Source of the DNA: a virus
Virus record (IMG/VR): IMGVR_UViG_3300024520_000329
Span: 1 to 31,618 of that record
Direction: 5' to 3' (one strand)
Length of the DNA: 31,618 nucleotides
Part shown: one piece after another, positions 1 to 6,654 of the stretch
How positions within the stretch are numbered: position 1 is the first letter of the stretch
Layout: each line of letters begins with the position of its first letter
Made by a program: the position numbers and the translations under genes
The notes under the pieces: generated by a model
The model's database searches: none
Told to the model about the DNA's origin: nothing
Seen by the model: the letters and a program-made list of their open reading frames with translations, nothing else

Positions 1-12
1 CTGCGACCGCAC
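1..12. repeat. 12-base direct terminal repeat, candidate cohesive end
   Basis: The first 12 bases, CTGCGACCGCAC, are identical to the last 12 of the window. The core has dyad symmetry, TGCG-AC-CGCA. Either this is an assembly overlap of a circular molecule, or it is the filled-in cohesive overhang of a linear virion genome. It lies upstream of the terminase genes in reading direction, as cos does in lambda-type phages, separated from them only by the methyltransferase gene. The sequence alone cannot decide between the two. Confidence 0.55.
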
Positions 13-352
13 TACGCCTTATGATAGCTATTTGGGAGAACCTAAAAAGGGGGGGGTTTGCCTGTTTTTCCCAAAAAATAACGATTTTTGATAAAATTTC
101 CATTTTTTATTTCATTCTCTTATTTAACTCAAAACACTCAAAAAACCTTCAAAATCACTAAAAAAACCTATTTTCTTTAATTTTCAAACAATCTAAAAAA
201 CAACTCAAAAACTCTCAAAAACTTTCAAAAACTCTCAAAATACATAAAAATTCTTAGAAATGTTCAAAATATCTTAAAAACTCTCAAAAACTTAAAATTT
301 ACAAAAAAAACTGAAAAAACTTCAATTGTCTTTTTTTATAAAAAATAAAACT
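13..352. other. AT-rich non-coding stretch with short A-rich repeats
   Basis: About 340 bases without a convincing gene. After a G-run near 50-57 the stretch is strongly A/T-rich and repeats CTCAAAAACT-like units between about 125 and 300. It lies between the presumed end of the last transcript and the terminal repeat. Short A-tract repeats can bend DNA or bind proteins; no defined site is recognisable. An ORF at 299-568 on the minus strand is low-complexity and is not supported. Confidence 0.6.
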
Positions 353-395
353 AAAAAAAGAAATGAGCCGATGCAGCGCATAACTGCACCGACTC
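353..395 (-). terminator. Rho-independent terminator at the end of the early transcript
   Basis: On the minus strand a 12-bp stem (GAGTCGGTGCAG pairing with CTGCATCGGCTC through two G-U pairs, 7-base loop) is followed within a few bases by a run of seven T. It lies about 40 bases beyond the stop of the last minus-strand gene, as expected for the end of the leftward transcript. Confidence 0.8.
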
Positions 396-437
396 GCCAG
401 GTGAGTGAAGGAGGTCGGCAGCAGATGCCTGATGTTC

Positions 438-884
438 TCACTCTGGTTGATTGATAGATTTTCTTTTTCGATTCTCATTTGCCTTCGCGAACTTCCGCAA
501 CTGGGCGGCACGGTAGAGGGTTCGATTGATTTCATGGTGCTGGTTCCTTCCCTGGTAATTAAATTCAAGCGATACGTCGGCGATATATTTGTTAATTTCT
601 TGTCTGCTTACTTTCAGTTCCTTTGCCAAAGCTGAGATCGTTCGTCCATCAAGGAGGTCAGGCCGGTACACGTACACCAGGGCCAGGAACCTCCGGTAAC
701 TGACTTTGAGGTTGGCTTTCCCTTCTCCCGTTTTCTTCGATTTGGAATGACGGGGCCGGGATATGCAAAAGGAAATAAGCCAATGCAAAGATGATGTGAA
801 AACTTCTGTGGCCAAATCCCTTGGCTTTGGTGGCGCCGGTTCAATTGCCTCCCAATCAAAATCATATTGCTCCTGTTCGTTCAT
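438..884 (-). CDS. Helix-turn-helix DNA-binding protein, unknown role
   Basis: A 148-aa basic protein. Residues about 80-112 (TISALAKELKVSRQEINKYI and what follows) have the spacing and residue pattern of a helix-turn-helix of the kind found in sigma-like and phage regulatory proteins. The C-terminal third is rich in Arg, Lys and Asn and suits nucleic-acid binding. It is the last gene of the leftward early operon, 18 bases after the preceding small gene and just before a strong terminator. The leader before its ATG is an unusual G-rich run without a clear Shine-Dalgarno site. The role could be a late activator, a repressor or packaging accessory; nothing in the sequence distinguishes these. 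Confidence 0.65.
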   Translation of the reverse strand: MNEQEQYDFDWEAIEPAPPKPRDLATEVFTSSLHWLISFCISRPRHSKSKKTGEGKANLKVSYRRFLALVYVYRPDLLDGRTISALAKELKVSRQEINKYIADVSLEFNYQGRNQHHEINRTLYRAAQLRKFAKANENRKRKSINQPE

Positions 885-902
885 ACCGGGGGGGGTATTT
901 TT

Positions 903-1139
903 TTAGTTCAGGGCAACTTTGAAACGGTAAGTGGAATTGATCCACGCCTGTAACAAGCTTTCAGTGTGTGCCAGTTGCAGTTCAATTTCCCGCTGGGTGG
1001 CTAACGGGGCATCGCGCATTTCTGCCAGCTTGTCACAAGCTTTCACATAAACCTGATATTGCTTTTCTAACTCCTCCGCATTGGGAAAAGTTTTAATCAG
1101 AAATCGGGATTTTTTAGGGGGGGGATTTTTTTTCCTCAT
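903..1139 (-). CDS. Small alpha-helical protein of unknown function
   Basis: A 78-aa protein; family not recognised. I place the start at the ATG overlapping the upstream stop codon (ATGA), typical of translational coupling, rather than at the longer ORF start at 1247, which would run through the membrane-protein gene. After a basic N-terminus (MRKKNPPPKK) the rest looks helical and charged, with a possible coiled coil at residues 20-65. The first ten codons contain a run of eight A and a run of eight C, which makes the 5' end prone to slippage. Confidence 0.55.
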   Translation of the reverse strand: MRKKNPPPKKSRFLIKTFPNAEELEKQYQVYVKACDKLAEMRDAPLATQREIELQLAHTESLLQAWINSTYRFKVALN

Positions 1140-1357
1140 CCAAGTGGCCCCCCTGGCCATAGCCAGATGATCCCCCGGTAAAGCCCCAGGCCCATGAATA
1201 TCACCAGGCCGACAAGCATGGCAAAGCACGTCATGAATGCCACCCAAGCGACTAGCCTGGTGAAGAACATATATAAAATGCCAACGTGCTTTTCCTGAGT
1301 CGCTGCATCAGCAGCCGCCTCGGGATCATCAGCCGGCATATCTTGCGGAGTAGTCAT
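1136..1357 (-). CDS. Small integral membrane protein
   Basis: A 73-aa protein. An acidic N-terminal tail of about 25 residues is followed by one long or two short hydrophobic segments (around residues 28-64, containing FMTCFAMLVGLVIFMGLGLY). The end is Trp/Gly/Pro-rich. No family is recognised. It sits in an operon of small genes, 2 bases after the preceding gene and overlapping the next start by four bases. A role in superinfection exclusion or membrane modification is possible but is only suggested by its position among early accessory genes. Confidence 0.6.
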   Translation of the reverse strand: MTTPQDMPADDPEAAADAATQEKHVGILYMFFTRLVAWVAFMTCFAMLVGLVIFMGLGLYRGIIWLWPGGPLG

Positions 1358-1359
1358 TT

Positions 1360-1737
1360 TCAGTTTTCCTTATATGGCAAGCGGGTTAATTCGCTGCCTT
1401 CGGGTTTGTGTTGATGCCGTCCCGCAAAAAATCTTTTTGTCTCCCTCACCAAATTGTTCCGCCGCTCCCATTGCTCCTTTTCAATTTTGATCAATTTCTC
1501 CCTGAGCTCTGAGTTCTTCGGCGTGTCTGTTGTTTCAGCCAACAGGCGCCGGGTCTTTCCAATAAGTTCATTCAGTTTTTTCAACCCCTCCTCTGCATCC
1601 AGGCAGTTCGTGCATTGTGTCCGAAACTTAAATTCTCCATAGAAATCAATTTTTCTACACTTCACGTGCTCAAAAGCACAATGCTCGCACTGATCAGCCC
1701 AGGGGTCTTTCAATCCGTGAAAATGTAAATTGCTCAT
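1360..1737 (-). CDS. Cys-rich, probable zinc-binding small protein
   Basis: A 125-aa protein when started at the ATG of MSNLHFHG; a GTG 84 bases upstream gives a longer form with a less plausible N-terminus. CEHC near residue 15, a further Cys about eight residues later, and CTNC near residue 43 form a possible zinc-binding cluster. The middle and C-terminus (about 48-110) are charged and probably coiled-coil. Family not recognised. It lies between the small membrane-protein gene and the 57-aa gene in the early operon. The start lacks an obvious Shine-Dalgarno site. Confidence 0.55.
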   Translation of the reverse strand: MSNLHFHGLKDPWADQCEHCAFEHVKCRKIDFYGEFKFRTQCTNCLDAEEGLKKLNELIGKTRRLLAETTDTPKNSELREKLIKIEKEQWERRNNLVRETKRFFAGRHQHKPEGSELTRLPYKEN

Positions 1738-1953
1738 GTTATGCTTTTTGTTGTTACCTATTCTTCCGATTGTTGTTAGGGGGAAAGGGCATAAGCCGCG
1801 GACAAGGGGGGTGTTATTCACTTTGCACTGTGCGCGTGTTTTCGTGTATTACACTGATGAAATGTGAAAGCCCCTTAGATTGAATCCTCGGGCCATTAAA
1901 GGGTAGTGTGTGGCCTGTTTCTATTTGCCCACTTTGATGGTCGTTTTTTTGAT

Positions 1954-2127
1954 TCATACCAAAGTTTTTCGGCCGCCGCATTTGTTGTCGTGATGATTCA
2001 GGCGCCGGTTGATTGCCTGGCGGGTTTCAAAATCTACCGCCTCCAGAAATGTCCGGCTGATTTGCTTTTTCCCTTTGGGCGCATTTTCCAGCGCGTATTT
2101 TTTCACCTTGCTTGCGTTGATCAGCAT
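1954..2127 (-). CDS. 57-aa basic protein, possible histone-fold-like
   Basis: This short gene starts with ATG inside the last codons of the preceding winged-helix gene (7-base overlap) and ends TGA. It reads MLINASKVKKYALENAPKGK, then RTFLEAVDFETRQAINRRLN, and ends GGRKTLV. From memory, the pattern S-K-V-K near the N-terminus, R-x-F-L-E-A-[LV]-D in the middle and G-R-K-T-L at the end recurs in small bacterial and phage proteins thought to adopt a histone-like helical fold. Here the spacing is similar but the second half is divergent. The overlap and the coherent, basic sequence make it a likely real gene; DNA binding is inference. Confidence 0.55.
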   Translation of the reverse strand: MLINASKVKKYALENAPKGKKQISRTFLEAVDFETRQAINRRLNHHDNKCGGRKTLV

Positions 2128-2429
2128 TCGGTTTCCTCCTTTGCCACATACACGGCAGCGTTCCCCCCGGTGGGAGTGGGCCGGGTTCCGATTTTATAGA
2201 TTAACCCCTCACGCTTTAATTCCGTCAGGCGGCCGCTGACGGCGTTTGGAGTGGTTTCAAGTAGTTCGGCAAGCTCATGCACTGTTAAGCCCTTAGAGCC
2301 CACCTGGAAGATCGCACAGAGGCACAGGGCGCGTCGGGCGGGTAAGTCACAGCGGATTTTCAAAAAAGCTTCCTTTGATTGCGGGTTGCCCCGGTGCCTG
2401 TTTTGGCAAATGTCTGTTTCCATTGTCAT
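2121..2429 (-). CDS. Winged helix-turn-helix protein
   Basis: A 102-aa protein. Residues about 33-95 form a canonical winged helix: a first helix (RRALCLCAIFQVG), TVHELAELLETTPNAVSGRL as helix-turn-helix, the recognition helix, and a wing ending in AAVYVAK. This is the general architecture of MarR/ArsR-like and phage replication-associated regulators. Its ATG overlaps the TGA of the replication initiator (ATGA), so the two are probably co-translated. It may regulate early genes or assist replication. No metal or ligand site is evident. Confidence 0.7.
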   Translation of the reverse strand: MTMETDICQNRHRGNPQSKEAFLKIRCDLPARRALCLCAIFQVGSKGLTVHELAELLETTPNAVSGRLTELKREGLIYKIGTRPTPTGGNAAVYVAKEETEC

Positions 2430-3202
2430 AAGTTTTGCATCTCCTTTTCAATTTCTTTGAGCCTGGCGTCCGGCGTGTTGTTCTCCAGGGCTTTGGGTTT
2501 GCCGTTTGTTTCCTCCTGGCCGGGGCGCCGAATGCCTTGCCATCCGTTTTCTATGGTGTGTTCAAGTGCCTCTATGGCGCCGGCTTCCCCCAATTCCGAT
2601 AGCCGTTTGAGTTGTTTGGTGACTTGTGTGGGCTTCAGGGGCTTTTTGATTTCAACCCGATGTGCAACCCATTCTTTCCATGCCTTCTTAAATTTCTCAG
2701 AAATTAAATTTTTGGGAAATACCCCCTCCAGGGGGTTGGGGGTTTTCCCTTCCCTTCCATTCTTTTCTATTCCCTTCCCTTCCCTTCCCTTCAACGCCGC
2801 TAATCTCCCGATGTCCGCCGATGCATCGGCAGAGTCCGCCGATGTATCGGCAGAGTCCGCCGGTGGCTGGTCTGATATTATCCAGCCGGATGAACACAAG
2901 TAGGGAAGAGCCTTCACAAAGATCTTTTCAGGCGCTCTGGTTTTCACCGCTAATTCTTCAGCGTCATATGGTCGACCATTGGAACTTTTCAGAACACCGC
3001 GCTCAACGCATTTACTCGCAACCTGTATGAGTAGAATCCAAGCAGCGAAAATCTCCGGGCCATCCTTGCGATTCATCAACCGGGAGTATTCAACTGAGTC
3101 GTGACCATTCGGAATCGGAACCCAATTCAAATTTCTGAGTTTGCGGCTGGAGCAATTTTCAAAAATTGTGTCCCAATCGGTGATGGAGAAAACTGGATTC
3201 AT
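2426..3202 (-). CDS. Phage replication initiator (lambda O / replisome-organiser type)
   Basis: A 258-aa protein. Residues 1-110 resemble the winged-helix N-terminal region of phage replication proteins (FAAWILLIQVASKCVERGVL, then KTRAPEKIFVKALPYLCSSG). Residues 113-153 are low complexity (Ala/Asp/Ser repeats, then Gly/Lys/Arg/Glu). Residues 171-224 match a familiar C-terminal module of phage replication proteins: FKKAWKEWVAHR, then KPLKPTQVTKQLKRL and ENGWQGI. These proteins bind origin iterons and recruit the host helicase. The low-complexity codons contain repeats and a polypurine tract, reported separately as an origin candidate. No helicase or separate loader is encoded nearby, so host DnaB is the probable partner. 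Confidence 0.75.
   Translation of the reverse strand: MNPVFSITDWDTIFENCSSRKLRNLNWVPIPNGHDSVEYSRLMNRKDGPEIFAAWILLIQVASKCVERGVLKSSNGRPYDAEELAVKTRAPEKIFVKALPYLCSSGWIISDQPPADSADTSADSADASADIGRLAALKGREGKGIEKNGREGKTPNPLEGVFPKNLISEKFKKAWKEWVAHRVEIKKPLKPTQVTKQLKRLSELGEAGAIEALEHTIENGWQGIRRPGQEETNGKPKALENNTPDARLKEIEKEMQNL
2743..2862. repeat. Candidate replication origin inside the initiator gene
   Basis: Two tandem 21-bp repeats (2819-2839 and 2840-2860; CGATG-Y-ATCGG followed by CAGAGTCCGC) differ at one base. The first includes a perfect 12-bp palindrome CCGATGCATCGG (2818-2829) and the second a near-palindrome (2839-2850); a partial third copy begins at 2808. On one flank lies a pyrimidine tract of repeated CCCTT (2746-2791). 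Iterons beside a purine/pyrimidine tract within the initiator gene is the layout of lambda ori in gene O. Origin function is inference. Confidence 0.5.
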
Positions 3203-3891
3203 CAGTCTTTGGCGTTTGCTTGGAAAACTGCTTCCGCAAATCCCCTCGGGGTTTCGCTTCGAATGTTTTTGGTTTTTTGGCTTTTTCCTCCAAGTTTCAA
3301 ATGCTGTTGGCTATATCCCGAGCGCACTTCTACCGGAAGTGGATCAGGCATGACAAAACCGTTGCCCGTCCATAAGCAGGTTTTCTTTGGGTACGCATCT
3401 CGGGCGGCAATGTAATCAGGCCAGCGCGGGTGCCGATCATCTTCTGGCAAATACCCTCCAAATTCATAAGGGTTAAATGTATGATCCGGTTTGCCACAGT
3501 ATGAGCTGAAGGTGCTCACCGGGTTTTCAATCAGGTAGGGGGCACCCAGGAAATCAGCAACCTCCCGCGAGGTGGCAAAGAGGTCTAGGGACAGGCTCAG
3601 GGCTCTCGGCCCTTTTGCCATGAAATGAGCAGCACCCGAAACCGCGACGTGAGTGCATTCGGGGAAAGCACTCACAAACGTCACCCGATCAATTATATCA
3701 CGAAAGGGGAGCCAGCCATATCGCAGATCGGCCCCCACCCTGAACAGATTGTGTTGATGATTGTCCCTCGTAATTCCTCGGGGGTGCTGGATGTCCACGA
3801 TGTAGGCGATGAACCCAGCATTTAGCCACGGCTGAACCATCACACCCGTGAGATCAAACAAACTAATTATGATATTTTTTCCAGAGCCCAT
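3202..3891 (-). CDS. DNA cytosine methyltransferase-like phage protein
   Basis: A 229-aa protein. The N-terminus (ISLFDLTGVMVQPWLNAGF, residues 8-26) matches an SAM-binding motif I variant seen in a compact phage family annotated as DNA cytosine methylases. FPECTHVAVSGAAHF (about 74-88) corresponds to the motif IV region with Pro-x-Cys-Thr, and YLIENPVSTF (about 119-128) to the Glu-Asn-Pro motif. The length is well below typical C5 methylases and no clear target-recognition domain is seen. It could modify phage DNA or act on another substrate. The ATG overlaps the upstream stop by one base within the early operon. Confidence 0.65.
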   Translation of the reverse strand: MGSGKNIIISLFDLTGVMVQPWLNAGFIAYIVDIQHPRGITRDNHQHNLFRVGADLRYGWLPFRDIIDRVTFVSAFPECTHVAVSGAAHFMAKGPRALSLSLDLFATSREVADFLGAPYLIENPVSTFSSYCGKPDHTFNPYEFGGYLPEDDRHPRWPDYIAARDAYPKKTCLWTGNGFVMPDPLPVEVRSGYSQQHLKLGGKSQKTKNIRSETPRGFAEAVFQANAKD

Positions 3892-4178
3892 CAGTCCTTG
3901 GCCCTTGCCAGGCTTGGCGCCTTTTCTGTTTTTTGCTCAAGGTAGTCCATCAGTGACTCGAACAGAACCAGCCGGGCACCCCTTGCTGCTCCTGCTGTCT
4001 TGAGGGAGCAAGATTCAACCGGTGGGAGATGGTTATTGCGTGAACAGGGGAGGATGAGCTGATTCATTTTTGACCTCGATAAGCCCGTCCACGGGCACCG
4101 CTCGCCGGTTTTGGGAAGGCGAATAAATCGGGGTTCCATCAACTCCTCCTGTTCTGAAACCTCTTGAAGGGTAATCAT
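3891..4178 (-). CDS. Small DNA-binding-like protein (AlpA/excisionase-like)
   Basis: A 95-aa protein. Residues 14-80 (EPRFIRLPKTGERCPWTGLS, then LILPCSRNNHLPPV and GAARGARLVLFESLMDYLEQ) resemble small helix-turn-helix proteins common, as I recall, in Verrucomicrobia genomes. The first and last genes of the pair share a C-terminal tail (TEKAPSLAR) with the neighbouring nuclease. Its ATG overlaps the nuclease stop codon (ATGA). Function is probably regulatory, but this is inference. Confidence 0.5.
   Translation of the reverse strand: MITLQEVSEQEELMEPRFIRLPKTGERCPWTGLSRSKMNQLILPCSRNNHLPPVESCSLKTAGAARGARLVLFESLMDYLEQKTEKAPSLARAKD
3906..3931. repeat. 26-bp direct repeat, copy 1 (gene 3' end)
   Basis: TGCCAGGCTTGGCGCCTTTT followed by CTGTTT. 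An identical copy lies at 4196-4221, 290 bases away. Both copies are at the 3' end of a gene and in the same reading frame, giving both proteins the tail TEKAPSLA. It looks like a duplicated gene terminus. Confidence 0.85.
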
Positions 4179-5266
4179 GTGGCCTCCTTTGACCGTGCCA
4201 GGCTTGGCGCCTTTTCTGTTTCCTTGGTGATGCCGTCCAGCAGGGATTTCAGTTCCTCATCCAATGCCTTGCCCTTGAGGCCGGAGGCGGTTTTGAGGAG
4301 GGCTTTCAACTTCCCCTTCCCTACATCGCAAACATCAACAAATTCATGAGGGAGGACCGCATGGCGCTCATTCATCCGGCTGAATAATTTCTGAGGGCTT
4401 GCCACCTTTGTCATGGTGGCGCCGGCCTTTAAAGTCCAGCCGGCCACAGCGCCCGAATCCAATTCAAGAATGCTTTTTGCCCTGGCTTCAATGGCGGCGA
4501 TGATCTTTTTGGCGGCGCCACAAGCGTCAAGAAGCTCTGGCAATTTCTCTGATGGCAGTTCAAGATTCTCATACTTGATCAGGTCAGTGGTGAGGGCAAT
4601 AGCCTCAGGGCAATCAGCTTTCGCTTTGCAGTATTTGCACTGAACCGGCCCCGGGTGCCGCTCGGCTTTCGGGTCAGAGGATTTCACAATGATGGCCGCG
4701 ATTTCCTGCCGGGCAATCTGCAAAGCTTTTTGATCAAAGAATGCCTGGGAGACTTCCGGCCACACCCGTGGCTGCACAATTGTGACGGTGATTTCCTCAA
4801 GGTGGGGGAATTTTTCTTTGACCAAAACCGCATAGCATTTCAGCTGCATATTCTGTTCGGCCTCAATGGCATCCAGATAACCCGTTTTGTAATCAATAAT
4901 GATGGCGCGGGAACCTTTTTGAATTCCGAAATCTACTTGCCCGGAAACCTGCTCATCCAAGCCCCAAAGGCGCTGCTCACTGAATGTCTCATAAACCCCA
5001 TCGCCATCCATCCAGCGTTCCACCAAATCCTCCCTGAGCTCCTTGGCCCTCTCCGCAATTTTCCTTTCATCATCATTTAATTTTGAAAAGTCATCGAGGT
5101 ACAAACCTTTGTGAATGTCCACCCCAGAAGTTGAGAGCGGATTTGATTGATCGGGCTTGTCCATCTCAGCACCATTGCTGCCAGGGCAAAGCGCCAACCT
5201 ATCCAAACGGCTGCCGGAAATGCGGCCGCGCCTGGGGTCTTTTTTCTTAGATTTTTTCTTTGTCAT
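4175..5266 (-). CDS. RecB/Cas4-like PD-(D/E)XK nuclease (DUF2800-like)
   Basis: A 363-aa protein with the PD-(D/E)XK catalytic pattern: Asp112 in SGQVDFGIQ, then Asp125-x-Lys127 in IIIDYKTGY. Four cysteines (Cys27 in LALCPGS, Cys210, Cys213 and Cys219 in CKYCKAKADC) have the arrangement of the iron-sulphur clusters of AddB/Cas4-type nucleases. Phage proteins of this type (DUF2800) often accompany RecT/Bet annealing proteins and supply the 5'-3' resection that loads the annealing protein. Here the Bet-like gene lies immediately upstream. The N-terminus is basic (MTKKKSKKKD). A long inverted repeat sits before the start. Confidence 0.75.
   Translation of the reverse strand: MTKKKSKKKDPRRGRISGSRLDRLALCPGSNGAEMDKPDQSNPLSTSGVDIHKGLYLDDFSKLNDDERKIAERAKELREDLVERWMDGDGVYETFSEQRLWGLDEQVSGQVDFGIQKGSRAIIIDYKTGYLDAIEAEQNMQLKCYAVLVKEKFPHLEEITVTIVQPRVWPEVSQAFFDQKALQIARQEIAAIIVKSSDPKAERHPGPVQCKYCKAKADCPEAIALTTDLIKYENLELPSEKLPELLDACGAAKKIIAAIEARAKSILELDSGAVAGWTLKAGATMTKVASPQKLFSRMNERHAVLPHEFVDVCDVGKGKLKALLKTASGLKGKALDEELKSLLDGITKETEKAPSLARSKEAT
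4196..4221. repeat. 26-bp direct repeat, copy 2 (gene 3' end)
   Basis: Identical to 3906-3931; it encodes the tail of the RecB/Cas4-like nuclease. Recombination between the two copies would remove almost exactly the small gene at 3891-4178. Confidence 0.85.
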
Positions 5267-5276
5267 TGTATGAATG

Positions 5277-5325
5277 GGGCAGCATCCAGCGACAAGCGGG
5301 ACGGCTTAAATGCCGGATGCTGCCC
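5277..5325 (-). promoter_or_regulatory. Long inverted repeat between the bet-like and nuclease genes
   Basis: The arms GGGCAGCATCC (5277-5287) and GGATGCTGCCC (5315-5325) are perfect complements, and the stem extends to about 14 bp with one G-U pair. It lies in the 73-base gap between the bet-like stop and the nuclease ATG and has no T-run. A role in setting the ratio of the two proteins, or in mRNA stability, is plausible. Confidence 0.6.
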
Positions 5326-5339
5326 GGTTGCGAGGCTGC

Positions 5340-6002
5340 CTAACTAGCCTCGACAGTTTCAGGGGTTGTTTCCATCTCTGCCCCTGGGGGTGAATCCTCT
5401 GCGAATAGTTCAATGGCCGGGGCGCTGGCATCAGGCTCCACATTGGCCACTTGCTTCTCCATATCTTCGCTCTCAGCGTCTTTGGGCACTCCATCCTCCC
5501 CATCTGCATAGCCGGCAAATCCAAACGCTGTGCGGACGCCCTGGGCCAAAGCTTTCCACCTGAGCATCCGGTGAGGGTATTGCTGCCAGGGCTCAGTGTT
5601 CCGTTTGCACTCAGACATAAACTCTGTTATCACTGTCGGGTTGTCACGGCCCTTGACCCATATGGTGCAAGCGATTGACACGGGTGCGCCCTTCTCATCA
5701 ATGTTCGTATGAAAATGAATGCCGTTGAATTTGGGGTGGCTGTTCATTATCCGAATCCAGCCATCAACAGAGATGACCGGGACAATGCCGCCGCCGCGAC
5801 CGGGGAAGGCATAGATTTCTCGGCAGAGGGGATTCAGGCCGTGCTCATTAGCGACCACGACCAGGGCCACCATTTCCTCATCTGATGCGTTTTTGAAAAC
5901 CGTTTGCTTCAGTGTCTTGTGAAGTTTTGCCGGTTCGATTGAAAGCCTTTCGGCCATAGCCGCCAGGGCTGATTGTTTATTTACCTTCAGGGCGTTTGCC
6001 AT
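5340..6002 (-). CDS. bet: Bet/RecT single-strand annealing protein
   Basis: A 220-aa protein that matches lambda Bet along much of its length: LHKTLKQTVFKNASDEEMVA, then ANEHGLNPLCREIYAFPGRG, GIVPVISVDGWIRI, and RMLRWKALAQGVRTAFGFAG. Bet binds single-stranded DNA and anneals complementary strands during phage recombination and replication. The C-terminal 50 residues are acidic and Pro/Ala-rich, different from lambda, and may be a protein-interaction tail. A good ribosome site (GGAGAAAAGG) precedes the ATG. It forms a two-gene recombination module with the nuclease downstream. Confidence 0.9.
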   Translation of the reverse strand: MANALKVNKQSALAAMAERLSIEPAKLHKTLKQTVFKNASDEEMVALVVVANEHGLNPLCREIYAFPGRGGGIVPVISVDGWIRIMNSHPKFNGIHFHTNIDEKGAPVSIACTIWVKGRDNPTVITEFMSECKRNTEPWQQYPHRMLRWKALAQGVRTAFGFAGYADGEDGVPKDAESEDMEKQVANVEPDASAPAIELFAEDSPPGAEMETTPETVEAS

Positions 6003-6162
6003 TTTTCCTTTTCTCCGTTTGGGGTTTTGTGTTGGTTAGATTATCCATTGAAAGTTCCCGATTGATTGACTCCGTGCAGACTGTGCACGTGTAGTGATTT
6101 GGCAGCACCGGATCGGCGCACAAAATACAAACCGGCTCCGGCGATTTATCTTGCTGGGGCAC
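5977..6162 (-). CDS. Small zinc-ribbon-like protein (start uncertain)
   Basis: A possible 61-aa protein. CILC and, ten residues later, CTVC form a paired Cys-x2-Cys zinc ribbon; the tail is basic. The frame continues upstream to 6357 but there overlaps the excisionase-like gene, so I prefer the GTG at 6160-6162, close to the end of that gene. The last 26 bases overlap the bet-like gene. The start has no convincing ribosome site, and the frame may instead be entered from another non-ATG codon. Comparable Cys-rich mini-proteins occur in many phage early operons. Confidence 0.4.
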   Translation of the reverse strand: MPQQDKSPEPVCILCADPVLPNHYTCTVCTESINRELSMDNLTNTKPQTEKRKNGKRPEGK

Positions 6163-6409
6163 TGGAAAGAAATTGTCGGATTGAGGAGAGTGGAATGCGG
6201 GTGATGTGCGGTCCAAGCTTTCGACTTTTGAGCCGGCCGGTGGCAAGCAGCTTGTCAATGTAGGAGATGTGACAATCAAGCAACTCGGCCGCTGACTTCC
6301 GGGAGAGACATTTGAGCCCGGCAACTTCCTCAGCCAATTCAGATTCTGATTTTTCATTTGTGATCACTTTTTTTTTGTGTGTGTTTGTGTGTCGTACACG
6401 GGCACACAT
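6146..6409 (-). CDS. Excisionase-like helix-turn-helix protein
   Basis: An 87-aa product from the ATG at 6409; a GTG at 6367 would give a shorter protein that keeps the domain. CLSRKSAAELLDCHISYIDK with the following LLATGRLKSRKLG and ITRIPLSSIRQFL is the HTH_17/excisionase-type fold (recognition helix plus wing, then a final helix). Such proteins act as directionality factors for tyrosine integrases or as small transcription regulators. It is the first gene of the early operon, downstream of the operator-bearing control region, which fits either role. The initial codons are a low-complexity run of Thr, His and Lys. Confidence 0.7.
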   Translation of the reverse strand: MCARVRHTNTHKKKVITNEKSESELAEEVAGLKCLSRKSAAELLDCHISYIDKLLATGRLKSRKLGPHITRIPLSSIRQFLSSAPAR

Positions 6410-6607
6410 TAACACAAAACCCGCCGTTGCCCATCACTACTTGTTGTTTCCTATTGCCAGACAGTTCACATGATACCGGCGCACCCACCCCCTATGGAAA
6501 TGAGGGATACCCCCCTCTGAAAAAGAGGGAGGGGTGAAGTCAAGGCCCTTAATTGGGGCAATTAAATCCCCACCGTAAAACCCCACAAAAACAGGCCCAA
6601 ATAAATG

Positions 6608-6633
6608 CGGACAAACTTTCGAAATGTTGTCCG
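6608..6633. promoter_or_regulatory. 26-bp dyad, candidate repressor operator 1
   Basis: Arms CGGACAA (6608-6614) and TTGTCCG (6627-6633) flank an internal palindrome TTTCGAAA (6617-6624), so the whole element has twofold symmetry apart from two central-arm pairs. Typical size and shape for a dimeric repressor. Confidence 0.5.
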
Positions 6634-6654
6634 AATTAAGTCAAGGCCGGAACT

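Noticed and set aside
405-635. Plus-strand ORFs opposite the HTH gene and in the left-end region
   Set aside because: Antisense to a gene with a convincing helix-turn-helix; no ribosome site or recognisable product.
2697-2897. 66-aa minus-strand ORF within the replication-initiator gene
   Set aside because: It only translates the iterons and purine tract in another frame; Gly/Cys/Ile repeats look artificial.
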